From the NCBI RefSeq assembly GCF_000485595.1, contig NW_014577132.1:206013-262646 (forward strand): DNA of 56,634 nt, in the 5' to 3' direction. Below, in pieces: positions 23,598 to 34,435 of the stretch. The position numbers were made by a program, and so were the translations under genes. The DNA comes from Priapulus caudatus (Eukaryota > Priapulida > Priapulimorpha > Priapulimorphida > Priapulidae). The stretch's first letter is position 1. Every line of letters begins with the position of its first letter. The notes beneath the pieces are model-generated. The model was not told where the DNA came from, made no database searches, and worked only from the letters and a program-made list of their open reading frames with translations.

Positions 23598-23938
23598 ATT
23601 TAATTTAAGTAGCAATCCGTCTGATCCGATGCTAAAAGATACACAAGATGAAGCAAGATTGAATAATGTAACTACCACTAGTAATATATTTTGAGGTGAA
23701 ATCACTTCAACCGGGTTATGAAGATTTCTCCTCATTTATGTTTAAACATAAAATGAGGAGAAATCTCTGGGCTAAACTAATATCAATATCATGAATATGT
23801 ACCAATTACAGCCAAGGGAAATGGGTAAATCTATACCCATATCACTTAACACGTTTTGACCCCCTATTTTGCACTTTTGCTTTTTATGGGTAAGAAGAGG
23901 GGCCAAATAATTTAGAACAGTTATGAAGTGCATATCCC

Positions 23939-24421
23939 AGGGGGCACTTCATATATATATTGCATGGTAGGTATGTGCTGCGGGAGAGACCCCCATTTTC
24001 AACCCTAAACTTCCATTCCAGTGCATTGCATTTTTAAGAATATCTCGTTCCAGAGCATCACAAGTTTAGTTACCATGCAGATCTTGTATTTTTGTCATTC
24101 CAGAGACCCTAGTTTTTAACATTTCCGTTCCAGTGCATCGTACTTCAGAATACGTTGAAGCCGGGCCGTGAAGGCATGCATGCAACGCATACGCATATGA
24201 ATGGATGGATGGTCAGCTGCTGCTGCTGTTCTTGTTTATTTGCATCCGATGATGAACTGGAGACCCCCATTTTTGAACATAGCCAGTTCCAGAGCATCCC
24301 ACATTCAACAAACATTAGTTCCAGAGACCCCCATTTTCAGGTCTGAGTTAATTAGTTCCAGAGCCCCCCATTTTTGACTTCACATGGCACATACCTACCA
24401 TAATGTGGGTGAATGCCCCCC
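23939..24421. mobile_element. inverted-repeat element with GTTCCAGAG(A)CCCCCAT motifs
   Basis: The ends share GGGGGCA-type termini and a subterminal GGTAGGTATGTGC / GCACATACCTACC pair in inverted orientation. The interior repeats the phrase TTCCAGAGACCCCCATTTT several times. It is shared with the second copy (about 41503-41995). Confidence 0.7.
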
Positions 24422-24434
24422 ACCCACGGAGGTG

Positions 24435-25395
24435 CATAGGCAGTGCTCGAAATAAGCGTTGTCCGGTTGTCCGAGACAACCAGAATTTGCGCCGGACAAC
24501 CTAACCAGTCTGAGACATGTCCGGTGGACAACAAAAAAAAGTTGACGAAAAATGCACTTTATTTATATTTTTTCTGACTGCGAATTGAATTTCTTCGCTG
24601 TCGATCGGCCTGCATTGCGTCCATAGCTAGTCCTAACCAACCCTAACCTCATGGCCTAACCTAACACTAACTCTAACCGATCGGCTATCTTATATACGCG
24701 TGTTATAGTACCAGTTAATATATGGTGTATAACATTTGCTTTCAATATTTTGCATCTGAACTGACAATCATCCCAACCAACTGGTATAGGCTAGCTGGCA
24801 CAATAATGTTCATTTTCATACTTCAAATCCGAGTGTTTTTCTAGCTCATCAAGAAATCTTAATCGTGAATGAAATCTGTGAATAATATAAAAATATGGGA
24901 CCAGCTGCTATTTCCAACACTGGTATATGTCAGTTTTCTGATTTATGAAAGGTGAACTTGATTTGGAACCAGCAAACAGCAAGTTTCCAATAATTTTTTG
25001 GGGAGAGAACCCCATACCCCCCCCCCGCCTGTTTTTAGCCCCCCCCCCCTCCTTGGAATCCTAGACCCGCCACTGAACAATTACACTATCTTGGGAGCAG
25101 AGAACAATGAACAAAATGTCGCCTTTTCGCATGGCGTCCAAACAAAGATTGGCGAGCTGAGAGGTAGAGGAGCCGTAGGGTGTGGAGAGGGAGCGGAGGA
25201 GCCAGTAAAATATTAAGTCATCCACTATTTTGCGCAGTTTGCTGTTTTTGGCCCCCCTTGTTAAAAAATCCTGGCTACGCCACTGTTTTGGGGTGTTTTC
25301 TGATCATATTATTATGTGATTGAAAATAGGAGATTTGGGATATTTTTTGGGACAACCAGAAATTGTTGCGGACAACCTGTGTTAGGGTTAGGGTT
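24435..25395. mobile_element. copy-specific insertion block with nested element ends and TTAGGG repeats
   Basis: The block is present only in the first of the two duplicated copies; the second has an unrelated ~225-bp block here (42010-42235). It begins with CAGTGCTCGAAATAAGCGTT and CGGACAACC motifs that reappear inverted near 25355, suggesting terminal repeats. Nested ends (CCGCCACTG near 25066, GGCTACGCCACTG near 25272) are hAT-like. Four TTAGGG-type hexamers lie at 25381-25412. Confidence 0.6.
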
Positions 25396-25571
25396 AGGGT
25401 TAAGGTTAGGGTTTTTGCATCATTCCTTGATCAGAAAGTCTGTGCATCAGTTGATGATACACAGAAATCTGTGCATCACTTCGTGATACCTAAGCATAAG
25501 GTGCCTAGGCTAAAGAGTAAAGTGGATTTGCACATTGGCATACTATTACTATATTAGTCATTACTATTAAA

Positions 25572-26958
25572 GCTGCACTATGCGCATCCAAACGCTAATT
25601 TTCTCCAGTACTAGACTAGCAAATACTTCGTGTCATGCAGAATCATACTACCTTATGACAAAATAACTCTAGTTCCTCCCATTTCACTGCGCGTTGTCTT
25701 ATAAAAGGCATTTGAAAATACCTCCATGTTGTTCAAATTCTCCGATGTTGTTGACAGTTTCGCGTTGCTCTCCAAAGCAACCGTGCAGCAGTGCTGCGGT
25801 ACAGCGCGTACGGGTGTAACAAAGATAAACACTGTGACGTCACTACCGCTTCGAGGCTGAATTGTGTGGCAAACAAGTCGGTGTTGGCGCAGATTACTAG
25901 ATTTCGCACCTCTTTTCTTGTGGGTTTTCAGCAAACGTGCAGTGAAATGGGAGGAACTAGAGTTATTTGTTGCATAAGGTAGTGTGATTATGCATGACAC
26001 GAAGTATTTGCTAGTCAAGTAGGCCTACTCAGAGTACTGCCAGTACTGTAGCCCGACCAGGCTGTGCGACGGATTGTCTATACAATTCTATTCTAATGGT
26101 ATTCTAACCTAGCAATACCGTTTCTGGAGGCCAGTACTGTAGCTCCAAGAAACGGTATTGCTAGGTTAGATACCGTTTCAGATTCTGCCCACAATTCCTT
26201 GTAGTTGGCTCGGTATCCAACCATCGACACAGCTAGCGTCACATGTAATAGCTCAAACGAATCTATAAACCTCTGCTTGCTCGCGGTAACTGGGCGCTAC
26301 TGGGCGCTACTTATTTATTGAGTTATGCCGTTTTTCTGAGATGAATTGGATCAAAACAACCAGATAGCCGCCATGTCTGCCATGTTCAGTGCAACTAAAA
26401 TCGCAATGGACCTGATTTTCACAGTCGTAGGCCAATACAACGCAAGTACATATCTTCGCCAATGATAATTATTAAGTTGTTGTAGATTGACAGATTCTGG
26501 TTTTCAATGTTTTAATATTTATATATATACGAGTATATGATGCTTCTTTATGCTCGCGCCAACGCAAGTAGCAACGCTATGGTATGTTATGTCGTTTCGG
26601 GTTTTCCGCGTGCCGTTCGAAAATCATGCGCATTGCAAACATGGCGGTTGGCGGTTAGTTGAAATTTCGGTTTGGCTCTTGAAATTTACACTGTGCACAG
26701 CAAACTGAGGTATTAGTTTTAATAACAACGCTGGAATACTATAGGTGAAGGTTATATTTGATACAAAACAAGGCAGAAATGCTTAGATGATCATTTATTT
26801 GAGATATACGTAATTGTTCGGTAGTTTTTGTACAGCTACAAGATTTTTCAATGGATGGATGTCAGGCGGTGTATTGACGTGTCACCACAGCTGGTCGGGT
26901 TACCAGTACTGGAGAAATTAGCGTTTGGATGCGCATACGCGATACGGCATAGTGCGGC
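25572..26958. mobile_element. composite inverted-repeat element with nested MITE
   Basis: The outer arms (GCTGCACTATGCGCATCCAA at 25572; its complement ending near 26958) enclose an inner element at 25614-26016 with ~70-bp inverted arms (GACTAGCAAATACTTCGTGT). Only this copy also carries a family A repeat (26049-26170) and about 850 extra bases; the second copy (42387-42921) lacks them. No transposase ORF. Confidence 0.75.
26049..26170 (+). mobile_element. dispersed repeat family A, copy 2
   Basis: Shares TAGCCCGACCAGGCTGTGCG and GATTGTCTATACAA with the copies at 13983-14088 and 55863-55975. Its 3' part is itself a hairpin (TCTAACCTAGCAATACCGTT and its complement). Confidence 0.75.
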
Positions 26959-27213
26959 TGGTAATATTAGGAATTATTTCATGTAAATGATCACTGTGAA
27001 CGGTCGTTTGCTAATTAATCTTCACACTAGACTACTACTAACTACATACCAGGAAATATTCAACAATAACAGTAACAGTACTAACAGTAACAGTAACACT
27101 AGCAGATTACGAACGATCACTAAGCAAGCACAAGCGGTGTCTATGGGAACCGACAAAAGGTGGCGCACCTATCGTGGTTAACAGCAGAGCAGGCTACTTC
27201 GATAGCGATTCCC

Positions 27214-27300
27214 TAGACTGGTACCGCGTCTCACCTCTCCGCTTAGTTACTCGATAGGTCGATCGATCGAGTAATCGAGGTGGGAGCGAGTACCAGTCTA
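27214..27300. repeat. 87-bp palindromic element upstream of PIN4
   Basis: TAGACTGGTAC at the left and GTACCAGTCTA at the right are complementary, with the centre near GGTCGATCGATCGAG. It lies about 95 bp before the PIN4 start codon in both copies (also 43533-43620). Confidence 0.85.
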
Positions 27301-27393
27301 GCGATTCGCAGGAATGGCCATTAATATGTATTATTTGTGTAATTCAGTATATACACTATATAGTAGTGGGATTTTTTATATACATTAGCTGGT

Positions 27394-30300
27394 ATGCCCC
27401 AAAAGGAAAAGCTGCTGGCAAGGAGCCGGAAAGCTTTGGCAAATCAGCCAAGACATCAAGTGAAGATGCTGGAGGGAAGGAGAAAAAAGGCGGCACCGCA
27501 GTGAAAGTATGAAATGAATTAGTCCGAGATTCCTCTGAGCAATGCCCACACCGACGATTTTGGTGGATTTGGTGTGGGCTAGGCGTTCTAGGCCCTAGGC
27601 GTTTTAGGCCCACACCAAATCCACCAAAATCTTCGGTGTGGGCATTGGTCAGAGGAATCTCGGACTAGAAATGAATGTGATCGGGTCCCTAGTAGATACA
27701 ATAATGTAACCCAAACCCAAGAGGATAGGATATCCTCTTGGGTTTGGGTTACATTATTATGTCTATCCTCTTGGGTCCCCCTATCCTCTTGGGTTTGGGT
27801 TACATTATTGTATCTAGGTCCCAAGGGGCCTACTGGACCCTAGTTACCTTCTCCGTTTTCGCTTCTCTCTATCTGGCGAGAAGCTCCAAGGCGAACAAAG
27901 CGACCAAACATTGTAGCTAGCAAACCACTATACCGAAATGTACCAATATCTTAGTTCTGAAAACTGTTATTACCACTTTACACTTACCACTTTATACTAC
28001 CTTGTCCAGAATCCTTGAATCCTTGAACTGAGCTCCGCAGAGCTGTAGTGTTCTCTCGGTATGATAGTCACTTAGTACGTTAATGTCACACTATGTAAGT
28101 GTCTCACGGTATTACGGGTATTACTGGATAATAGGTGGCGCTGACGTCATTAGAGGCGACATGTCTGGGCTATGTAATCACCTAGAAGCTCACATATTTT
28201 GATGCATATATCTTTGTACTGATCGTCTTCCAACACACCCAACAACATGGCCACTGAGATGGACCACTCTCCACACAGGTTGAAGACCCTGTAGCACAGT
28301 CGTTCTCTCTGTTCTGTGAAACGGGCACAATCCAAGAGAAAGTGTTCTACTGTCTCGGGCTCACCACACTCTTCACAGTTGGGGCTATCCTCTTGTCCAA
28401 TTATGTGGAGCTATTTATTTAGGCCCAGGTATCCCGTTCTTAGTTGGGTGTCCAGTGCAGTGCACACCGACAAGTACGAGAACATAACATAACATAGCTC
28501 TAGAACTCTAGCCCTTGGCTCTGCCACAGGACTATAGCACATACTATGTTGAAACTGGGCAACGGTACTGCTTCCTCTGCTCCCACGAGGAACAGATCAC
28601 AGAAAAAAACGAGGGCAGCCCATTACTCTTTACGGACTGTCCAGTATATAGAAGTAAAAGTAGAAGTACTCATGGGGGTGTGGGTATACCACAGGCACTT
28701 GAAGCGTTTCAATAAAATATAATGCTAAATAAATACGAAATCTATTTACTACCAAATTCTTAATGTTTCTATACTCTCTTTCACCTATTATTGCCGACAG
28801 TTTCCTGTAAATTCCGTCCAAATCCTATGTACAACATACGCTGCCGGCGGCCATTGCTCTTGCGGCTGCACTGTGCACACTTACACTTACATATATAGCA
28901 GGTAGGAAAGCGGGATCCCTAAATTCGCAGGAGTATTACTATTACTATTCAAAGGATAGTAGTTGCAATTAAAATTTTGATTCATGAAACTTTGATTTTA
29001 AACTTGATTTAACCTTGCTTTATTCTGGAGATAATTTAGAAGGTTCTACTCGATTTCTTGATATTATTCAATATTGTTATCAGAATACGATTCTGATTCT
29101 AATTCCTCATCAACTGATGCTGGATCACAATTCTTGTGATAGTACTGGGCCATTTGCAGCTTTCTGTAATGCTTGGAAAATGTTCGGCCTCTATCAGTAA
29201 CTTTCTGCCAGAGATCAAATGCTGCATTAGATCTCTTGCAGTAAGTTACTGCTAGAGGCCGAAAATTATGCAGCTTCTGCATTATATTCTGGTACACTTC
29301 CAGTATGGATTCTTATTCTTGTAAGATTGTTTATGGTACCAGGCTGCAGTCCATTTTGTAAGTCAGTGTGCAAGAGGCTAAACCCGTAAAATGTTGATAA
29401 ATTATGGCATGATATCATTCAGCTAAAACATTGATGTAGGCTGTATGATTGCTCGTTAATGCTATAAATGAAAATGTAGGTACTCGCTAGCACGGCTGAA
29501 GCCACCGGCTCAGAGGGCCGGTGTTTTGCCTATGTCACTGGCCCTCAAATAATTTACCGACATATATCGGTGGACTGGTGCTCATTTTGCCCTCTGTACA
29601 TATAATTGCATTACTTTCAGGTCAGACACATATTATGTGAGAAACATTCAAAAATAATGGAAGCTCTGGAAAAGTTAAATGCAGGAAGCAAGTTTAATGA
29701 GATTGCTGCACAGTACAGTGAAGACAAAGCGAGACAAGGGGTATGTTCTAAATGTATAAAGTATACCGGTGTTCTTCCTCATGCCTTTAATGTATTTTGA
29801 GTCTGACATGCCTTAATTACCTTAACGAACATACTTTAATTTCTAGCTTTGTTTACATTTCACAATCCCAACACCACCCCAGTCCCACAGTCATGCTGTG
29901 TTTTTTAGAGTTTAATTTATGTCTTCAACCTGATCGAGATTAACCTGTGTATCGGGGCCACTTCTCATATATATGTAATTGAATCCAGTTGGTAGAACCC
30001 CTCCAAGTTCTTCCCCCATCTGTCCCTAAATAGCATTCCTTTTGAAATTCCCTGAGGGAAACTTGTATATGGTCTTATTTTGTTCTGTTTTGGGTGTATG
30101 CTCTGTTATAGATGACAGATCATAACACTATATAATTATCAGACATCTTTTATCTTAGTTATTATATCAGAACATATACCAATAATGCTACTATGTAAAC
30201 CTTATATGGGGGCTAGAATTTCTGCTATATCTATAATATGACTGCTTGGTAGCTCAAACAAAACCCTTATTACACTTTGCATAAGTATTGTTAGTTTTAA

Positions 30301-30597
30301 GCCAAAAAATATGTATTTGCCTGTTTATGTTGGATGCACATACGTAGTACTGGAAATGAATCTATTAATTGTATGTCCATAGCCTGATTAATCTAGACGA
30401 TATAACTGACACATTTTATTTTATTGCAATATTTTTAGGGAGATCTTGGCTGGATGACAAGAGGCTCAATGGTTGGACCTTTCCAAGATGCTGCATTTGC
30501 ATTAAAGATTAGCACTTTAGCCAGTCCTATTTACACTAACTCACCAGTTAAGACAGTGCATGGATACCATATTATAATGGTAGAAGGGAAGAAGTAA
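27394..30597 (+). CDS. PIN4: PIN4 (parvulin-14) peptidyl-prolyl isomerase, first exon frameshifted
   Basis: PIN4 is a small parvulin-type prolyl isomerase with nuclear and ribosome-biogenesis roles in animals. Exons are 27394-27506, 29621-29740 and 30439-30597, matching the family's three-part layout: a basic Lys/Gly-rich N-terminus, then [18 protein letters not shown] and [10 protein letters not shown], then [20 protein letters not shown] and [12 protein letters not shown] at the C-terminus. Expected length is about 130 residues, as in human PIN4 (131). Exon 1 here is 113 bases instead of 114: a C run is one base short, with further small indels around 27418-27440, shifting the frame to a stop. 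The other copy has an intact exon 1 (43714-43827) but broken exons 2 and 3, so sequencing error is the likely cause rather than gene death. Confidence 0.92.
27520..27667. repeat. 148-bp near-perfect palindrome in PIN4 intron 1
   Basis: TAGTCCGAGATTCCTCTGA at the left is the complement of TCAGAGGAATCTCGGACTA at the right, and the arms continue through TGCCCACACCGA and CACCAAATCCACCAAAAT, nearly without mismatch. The centre is near CTAGGCCCTAGG. If transcribed it would form a ~70-bp stem. Conserved in the second copy (about 43840-43987). Confidence 0.95.
27695..27814. mobile_element. mariner-like foldback MITE, copy-specific insertion
   Basis: Terminal repeats GATACAATAATGTAACCCAA are flanked by TA on both sides (27693-27694 and 27815-27816). 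The interior is made of repeated TATCCTCTTGGG blocks. The element is absent from the second copy, which carries a different ~1-kb insertion at the same place. Confidence 0.85.
28150..28456 (-). mobile_element. LINE reverse transcriptase C-terminal fragment
   Basis: The minus strand reads [12 protein letters not shown], an in-frame stop, then [20 protein letters not shown] and [10 protein letters not shown], ending at a natural stop at 28150. The CEEC...H...C pattern is the zinc-binding motif found at the C-terminus of many non-LTR reverse transcriptases. It is 5'-truncated, carries one in-frame stop, and sits in PIN4 intron 1 opposite to the gene. A more damaged copy is at about 45366-45660. 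Confidence 0.8.
29064..29297 (-). other. unassigned 77-codon ORF in PIN4 intron 1, overlapping a hairpin
   Basis: Reads [18 protein letters not shown], then [18 protein letters not shown], and ends in an acidic tail with [11 protein letters not shown]. Composition looks protein-like but I do not recognise it. It overlaps the imperfect hairpin at 29185-29261, so either a transposon-derived exon or a chance ORF is possible. In the second copy (about 46330-46600) it is broken by indels. Confidence 0.25.
29185..29261. repeat. 77-nt imperfect hairpin (pre-miRNA-like shape)
   Basis: CGGCCTCTATCAGTAACTTT pairs with AGTTACTGCTAGAGGCCG over about 32 bp with roughly four mismatches and a 13-nt loop (AAATGCTGCATTA). 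It lies in intron 1 of PIN4. Size and mismatches suit a microRNA precursor, but a small transposon hairpin looks the same. Confidence 0.5.
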
Positions 30598-32820
30598 TGG
30601 GATTTCATTTATAACAATATTGGTCTAAAAATTGCATTATTGCAGTCTTTGGTTTTATTTGTGTTGAGGAAAAGTGTTAAGACATGAAATTATATCAATC
30701 GGTAATATGTGTGTATGCTTATATCTTAACACAAAATAATTCACTTCTTGGTATGTGATGTTTTCATGAACTGTAAATGCCTAATAGATTCTGCGTGAGT
30801 GTATGTGCGTGAGTGTGGGTGCATTGTCTTTGTGTATGCGCTTGTACGCCCGCATGAGTGCGTACATGCTTGCGTGTGTGCACGTTTCCATCTGATAATT
30901 TCAAGCATTTTATATTTGAAGGATCTAATCAAGACGTGATCAGCAACTAATACCATAGTTTTGTATATAGTATACTCTCCTGGTATAATTGTTAAATTTT
31001 ATATCCGTGATAATGATACATCATACAATGAACCCTGACATTAAAATATTTATAAGTAGATAATTGTTGCAATCTTGTGTTTTATAAAAAGATACTTTAT
31101 TATTCATGATTACTTCATTACTTTATTACATTCATTATTTTCATTATTTCATCATTACATTCATTACATTCATTACATTCATACATTCATTACTTCATTA
31201 CTTATGTGATATCACAAAGACATTTAATGAACCAAATAATGTATTTCACACACAAAAAACATGTAAGTTAAGCTTTTTAATTCATTCCTTTGAATAATAA
31301 AGCCCAAACGTGATCCGAAGTTTGCAAAAATCTCCATATTGTTAATCATTAACAAGTCGCTCAATAGATGGCGGTAAAATGTCTATAATGGATGGTGAGG
31401 CAGAGGCGGAACCATGTAACTTCTAAGTCGATCATGTGTTGATTATCTGACACTACTAAACGACATCCGTTATATTACGAACATGTGCCTGACTGCGAAA
31501 ACAATCGTAAGAAGAGTACGTTTTCAATCGTCATATAGCAATGTGGTTCAGCCATAGAAATATATAGTACTGATGAGTGATGGTGGTATAGACAGAGTCG
31601 TACTGACACTCTAGCCTCTGCTCTAGCCTCTCTAGGCTCTAGCCTAGGGGGTTCAGCCACATGTCAGCTGACTAGACCTCATCATTGTACAGTGCTGCCT
31701 AAGTGGTCAACTAAAACAACATCTGTATCAGATTGCGAAAGTTGTTGAAAATGTCTTTACTTTTACTTTGTGAAAGTTATTACTTCGCCTTCGGTTCGTG
31801 AATACGCATCATCCATTACGACAGCACTGGGAACGAATTAACACGTGGCCGTTTCCTGCATTAGCACTGTGTAGGTTTTTTCAAGTTTGTTATAAATTCG
31901 TTCTGCTGGCGGTAATTTTGATTTTTGATCGGCTGTAACTTTGTAAGGATTAGTCTTTAAATTCGAAGCCTAAGGGAGTATACATACAAAAGACGGAGAG
32001 AGACAAAGTTCATCGAGCTTACAAAAAGTATGTAGCTATATGCTGTAAATTTTAAATCTATTCTGCGTGCAGGAAAAGAGGCTTGTAAACGTATGTTAAC
32101 CCTCTCCCTTTAACCTTGGGTATGCTGCTACTGACTTGTCATGCTATTGTTTATTTCTACTATTTGTTATATCGTTCATTTCTACTGTCAATGTATGCAA
32201 TTGTATTAAATATAGCCTGATTAGACCGAGATACAATAATGTAACCCAACAAGAGTAGGGTTACTACTGCTGAGAGGGTCTATGTCCCCCAGGGTATACT
32301 GCCGCAACGTATCACGTGCGTGTACCCACGTGTACGTGCGTGTACCCACGTGTACGTGCGTGTATCTGCGTGTACGTGCGTGTACTCGCGTGTACGTGCG
32401 TGTACCCGCGTGTACGTGCGTGTACCTGCGTGTACGTGCGTGTACGTGCGTGCGCACTCATTTACATAAAGGCTACGCGTACATACCCAGTTTCATATGT
32501 TAATGCATATAGGTCTGTAGACACAATTTCAGCCATAATTTAATACAATTTATAACACAGACGGATGAAATTGCGGTTGCCGGGGTAACCGTAAGAGGCA
32601 TTGTAATTAGAGCTAGATGCTATCGTTAGTCTATGATGTAATATGTGAGCTGTTGAAATTCGCGGCTATTATGTTTTCTGGCATTGTAGAATGCACGCCT
32701 AGATCAGTGAAAATTATGCATAGCTCACAGTAGTTAGCTGACATAAACAAAATAGTACCTGTACTGACATAAATCAGTACAGGTACTAGTAGTGTAATAT
32801 TACTTCAATGTTCCATCTCC
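30598..32820. other. spacer downstream of PIN4
   Basis: No gene is recognised. It holds a GT-rich stretch near 30795-30890, CATTACATTCATT repeats at 31115-31205, the start of a mariner-like element at 32230 and a 20-bp minisatellite at 32314-32452. The segment up to about 32310 is repeated in the second copy. Confidence 0.5.
32230..32452. repeat. mariner-like element start fused to a 20-bp minisatellite
   Basis: GATACAATAATGTAACCCAA at 32230 is the family's end, but after about 80 bases the interior gives way to tandem CGTGCGTGTACCCGCGTGTA-like units (about seven, 32314-32452). The second copy at 49803-50107 keeps a full-length version with a closing inverted end. Confidence 0.75.
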
Positions 32821-33625
32821 CTTCACCCTCTCTCCCGTCGTTCCTCTACAAGTGTGGTGCGCGCGCTCGTGTGTGTGCGTGCGTGTGTGCGTGTGTGCGT
32901 GTGTGCGTGTGTGCGTGTGTGCGTGCGTGCGTGCGTGCGCGCGCGCGCGTCACCAGTGTTTGACGCTAACGTATTACATGATTTTTGATCGTGCTGTATT
33001 GTAGTAGTAGACTGACAAGTCCACACTCGGCTCTGACAAGCAAGCGCCTAATGCCGTGCGCCTGTGCGCGTGCCCTCGCCGTCACCGTTTGCATCTGAGC
33101 CTGTGCATGCACGAGTGCGGCAGATACGTGAGCGCGCACATGCTGAGCTGTAGCAGAGAGAGACTACTACACTCACTGCCCGCCCCGCTCTTTCTACAGC
33201 AGGCGGCCGTGCTGGGAAGAAGTTCAGAGGCAGACCGTGCGTCGCATGATCAGTTCACAGCTCGTGTGCGGGTGCGTGCGTGCGTGCGCAGCAGAAGGGA
33301 GAGTGAGTGAGTACCGCACAGCTGTATGCGTTCGTTGTCGGTGTGAAAAGCGAAGGTGTGCTCATCAGTGCATGAGCGGGGTGACTAGCCGCTCGTCAGC
33401 TGCTACTGCCGCCGGCCATAGACACGCTGCTGGCATCCCCCGTGGCTCGCTCGGCCATCACGTGGCTGACGGACATCACAGCCGAAGCAACAACAACACC
33501 TTTGCATGCCTTATAAGGTACCGTGACGTTTTGAGTGAAAAATAACACCAGCGTGCGACGAGAGCCTTGGCTGTACGGTGGTGACTTAGGGCTACATCGG
33601 ATAACTTGAAAGCTGAATACAGGTG
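32821..33625. other. GC- and CpG-rich segment with GTGC microsatellite; possible promoter or first exon
   Basis: A (GTGTGC)n run at 32862-32950 is followed by unusually GC-rich, CpG-rich DNA to about 33520, then a strong splice donor (AATACAG|GTGAGT at about 33622). Several frames stay open for 80-100 codons, but none matches a known domain. This could be the 5' end of an unannotated gene running rightward, or a compositional island only. Confidence 0.3.
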
Positions 33626-34296
33626 AGTTGATTCAGTGATGCTGTACGTTTTACGCATCCGACCTGTCTGTTGGGTTCAGACGGGCAGCATATAACTCGC
33701 CGAGAATCAACTGTTGATGACGAATCAACTGGTGATCAAGAGATTCAACTGTCGCCACCGACGCCACGCGGGGACGTCTGGATTCAGTTCGCCTCACACT
33801 GTGGCAGAGCGAAGTGCTATAGTTCTAGAGCTAGCCTTACAATAGCTCTAGTACTATAGCCCGCGTACAGTTTCCGCAGCCTGTGGCAGATCTGGGCGCA
33901 GTCTACGAAGCCTCACAAGTGAATGGAACATCAAACTCGCAGCGAACCAAACGCCATTCGGCGGAAAACCGTAAAAGATGTTTTTAACGAATCGCGTATC
34001 GATGTTTTAATTACGGCGGACCTTATATGCGGTGACGTATAAGTCAGGGATCATGCATGCAGGGATTAGAGAGGGGATGATGCATCAAATGCGCGATGCG
34101 TGCTGTGCGTACTGTACGTACGTAGCGCGCCTGACTCACACGTAAATATTGCTCTAGGCTTGCCTGTAGATCTCTGGCTGGGCAGCTGCTACGAAGTCTA
34201 TGCGGCGCCTGAACGTAACAGTGTACTACTACACCTGAATAGAAAACTGATTGTGCCACAGGCGCTTTGAGTCAGAAGAAAGTCAGCAAAACTTGG

Positions 34297-34336
<40 letters not shown>

Positions 34337-34385
34337 GTAGTACGTAGTAGTAAGTACGTAAGTACGTAGAACGTACGAAGTACGA

Positions 34386-34435
<50 letters not shown>

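Noticed and set aside
27356-27824. Minus-strand ORFs over PIN4 exon 1 and the palindrome
   Set aside because: They are antisense to PIN4 exon 1 and to inverted repeats; the translation has no recognisable domain.
33056-33545. Two overlapping ORFs in the GC-rich segment
   Set aside because: Open frames are expected in GC-rich DNA and none shows a domain; kept only as a possible first-exon region.
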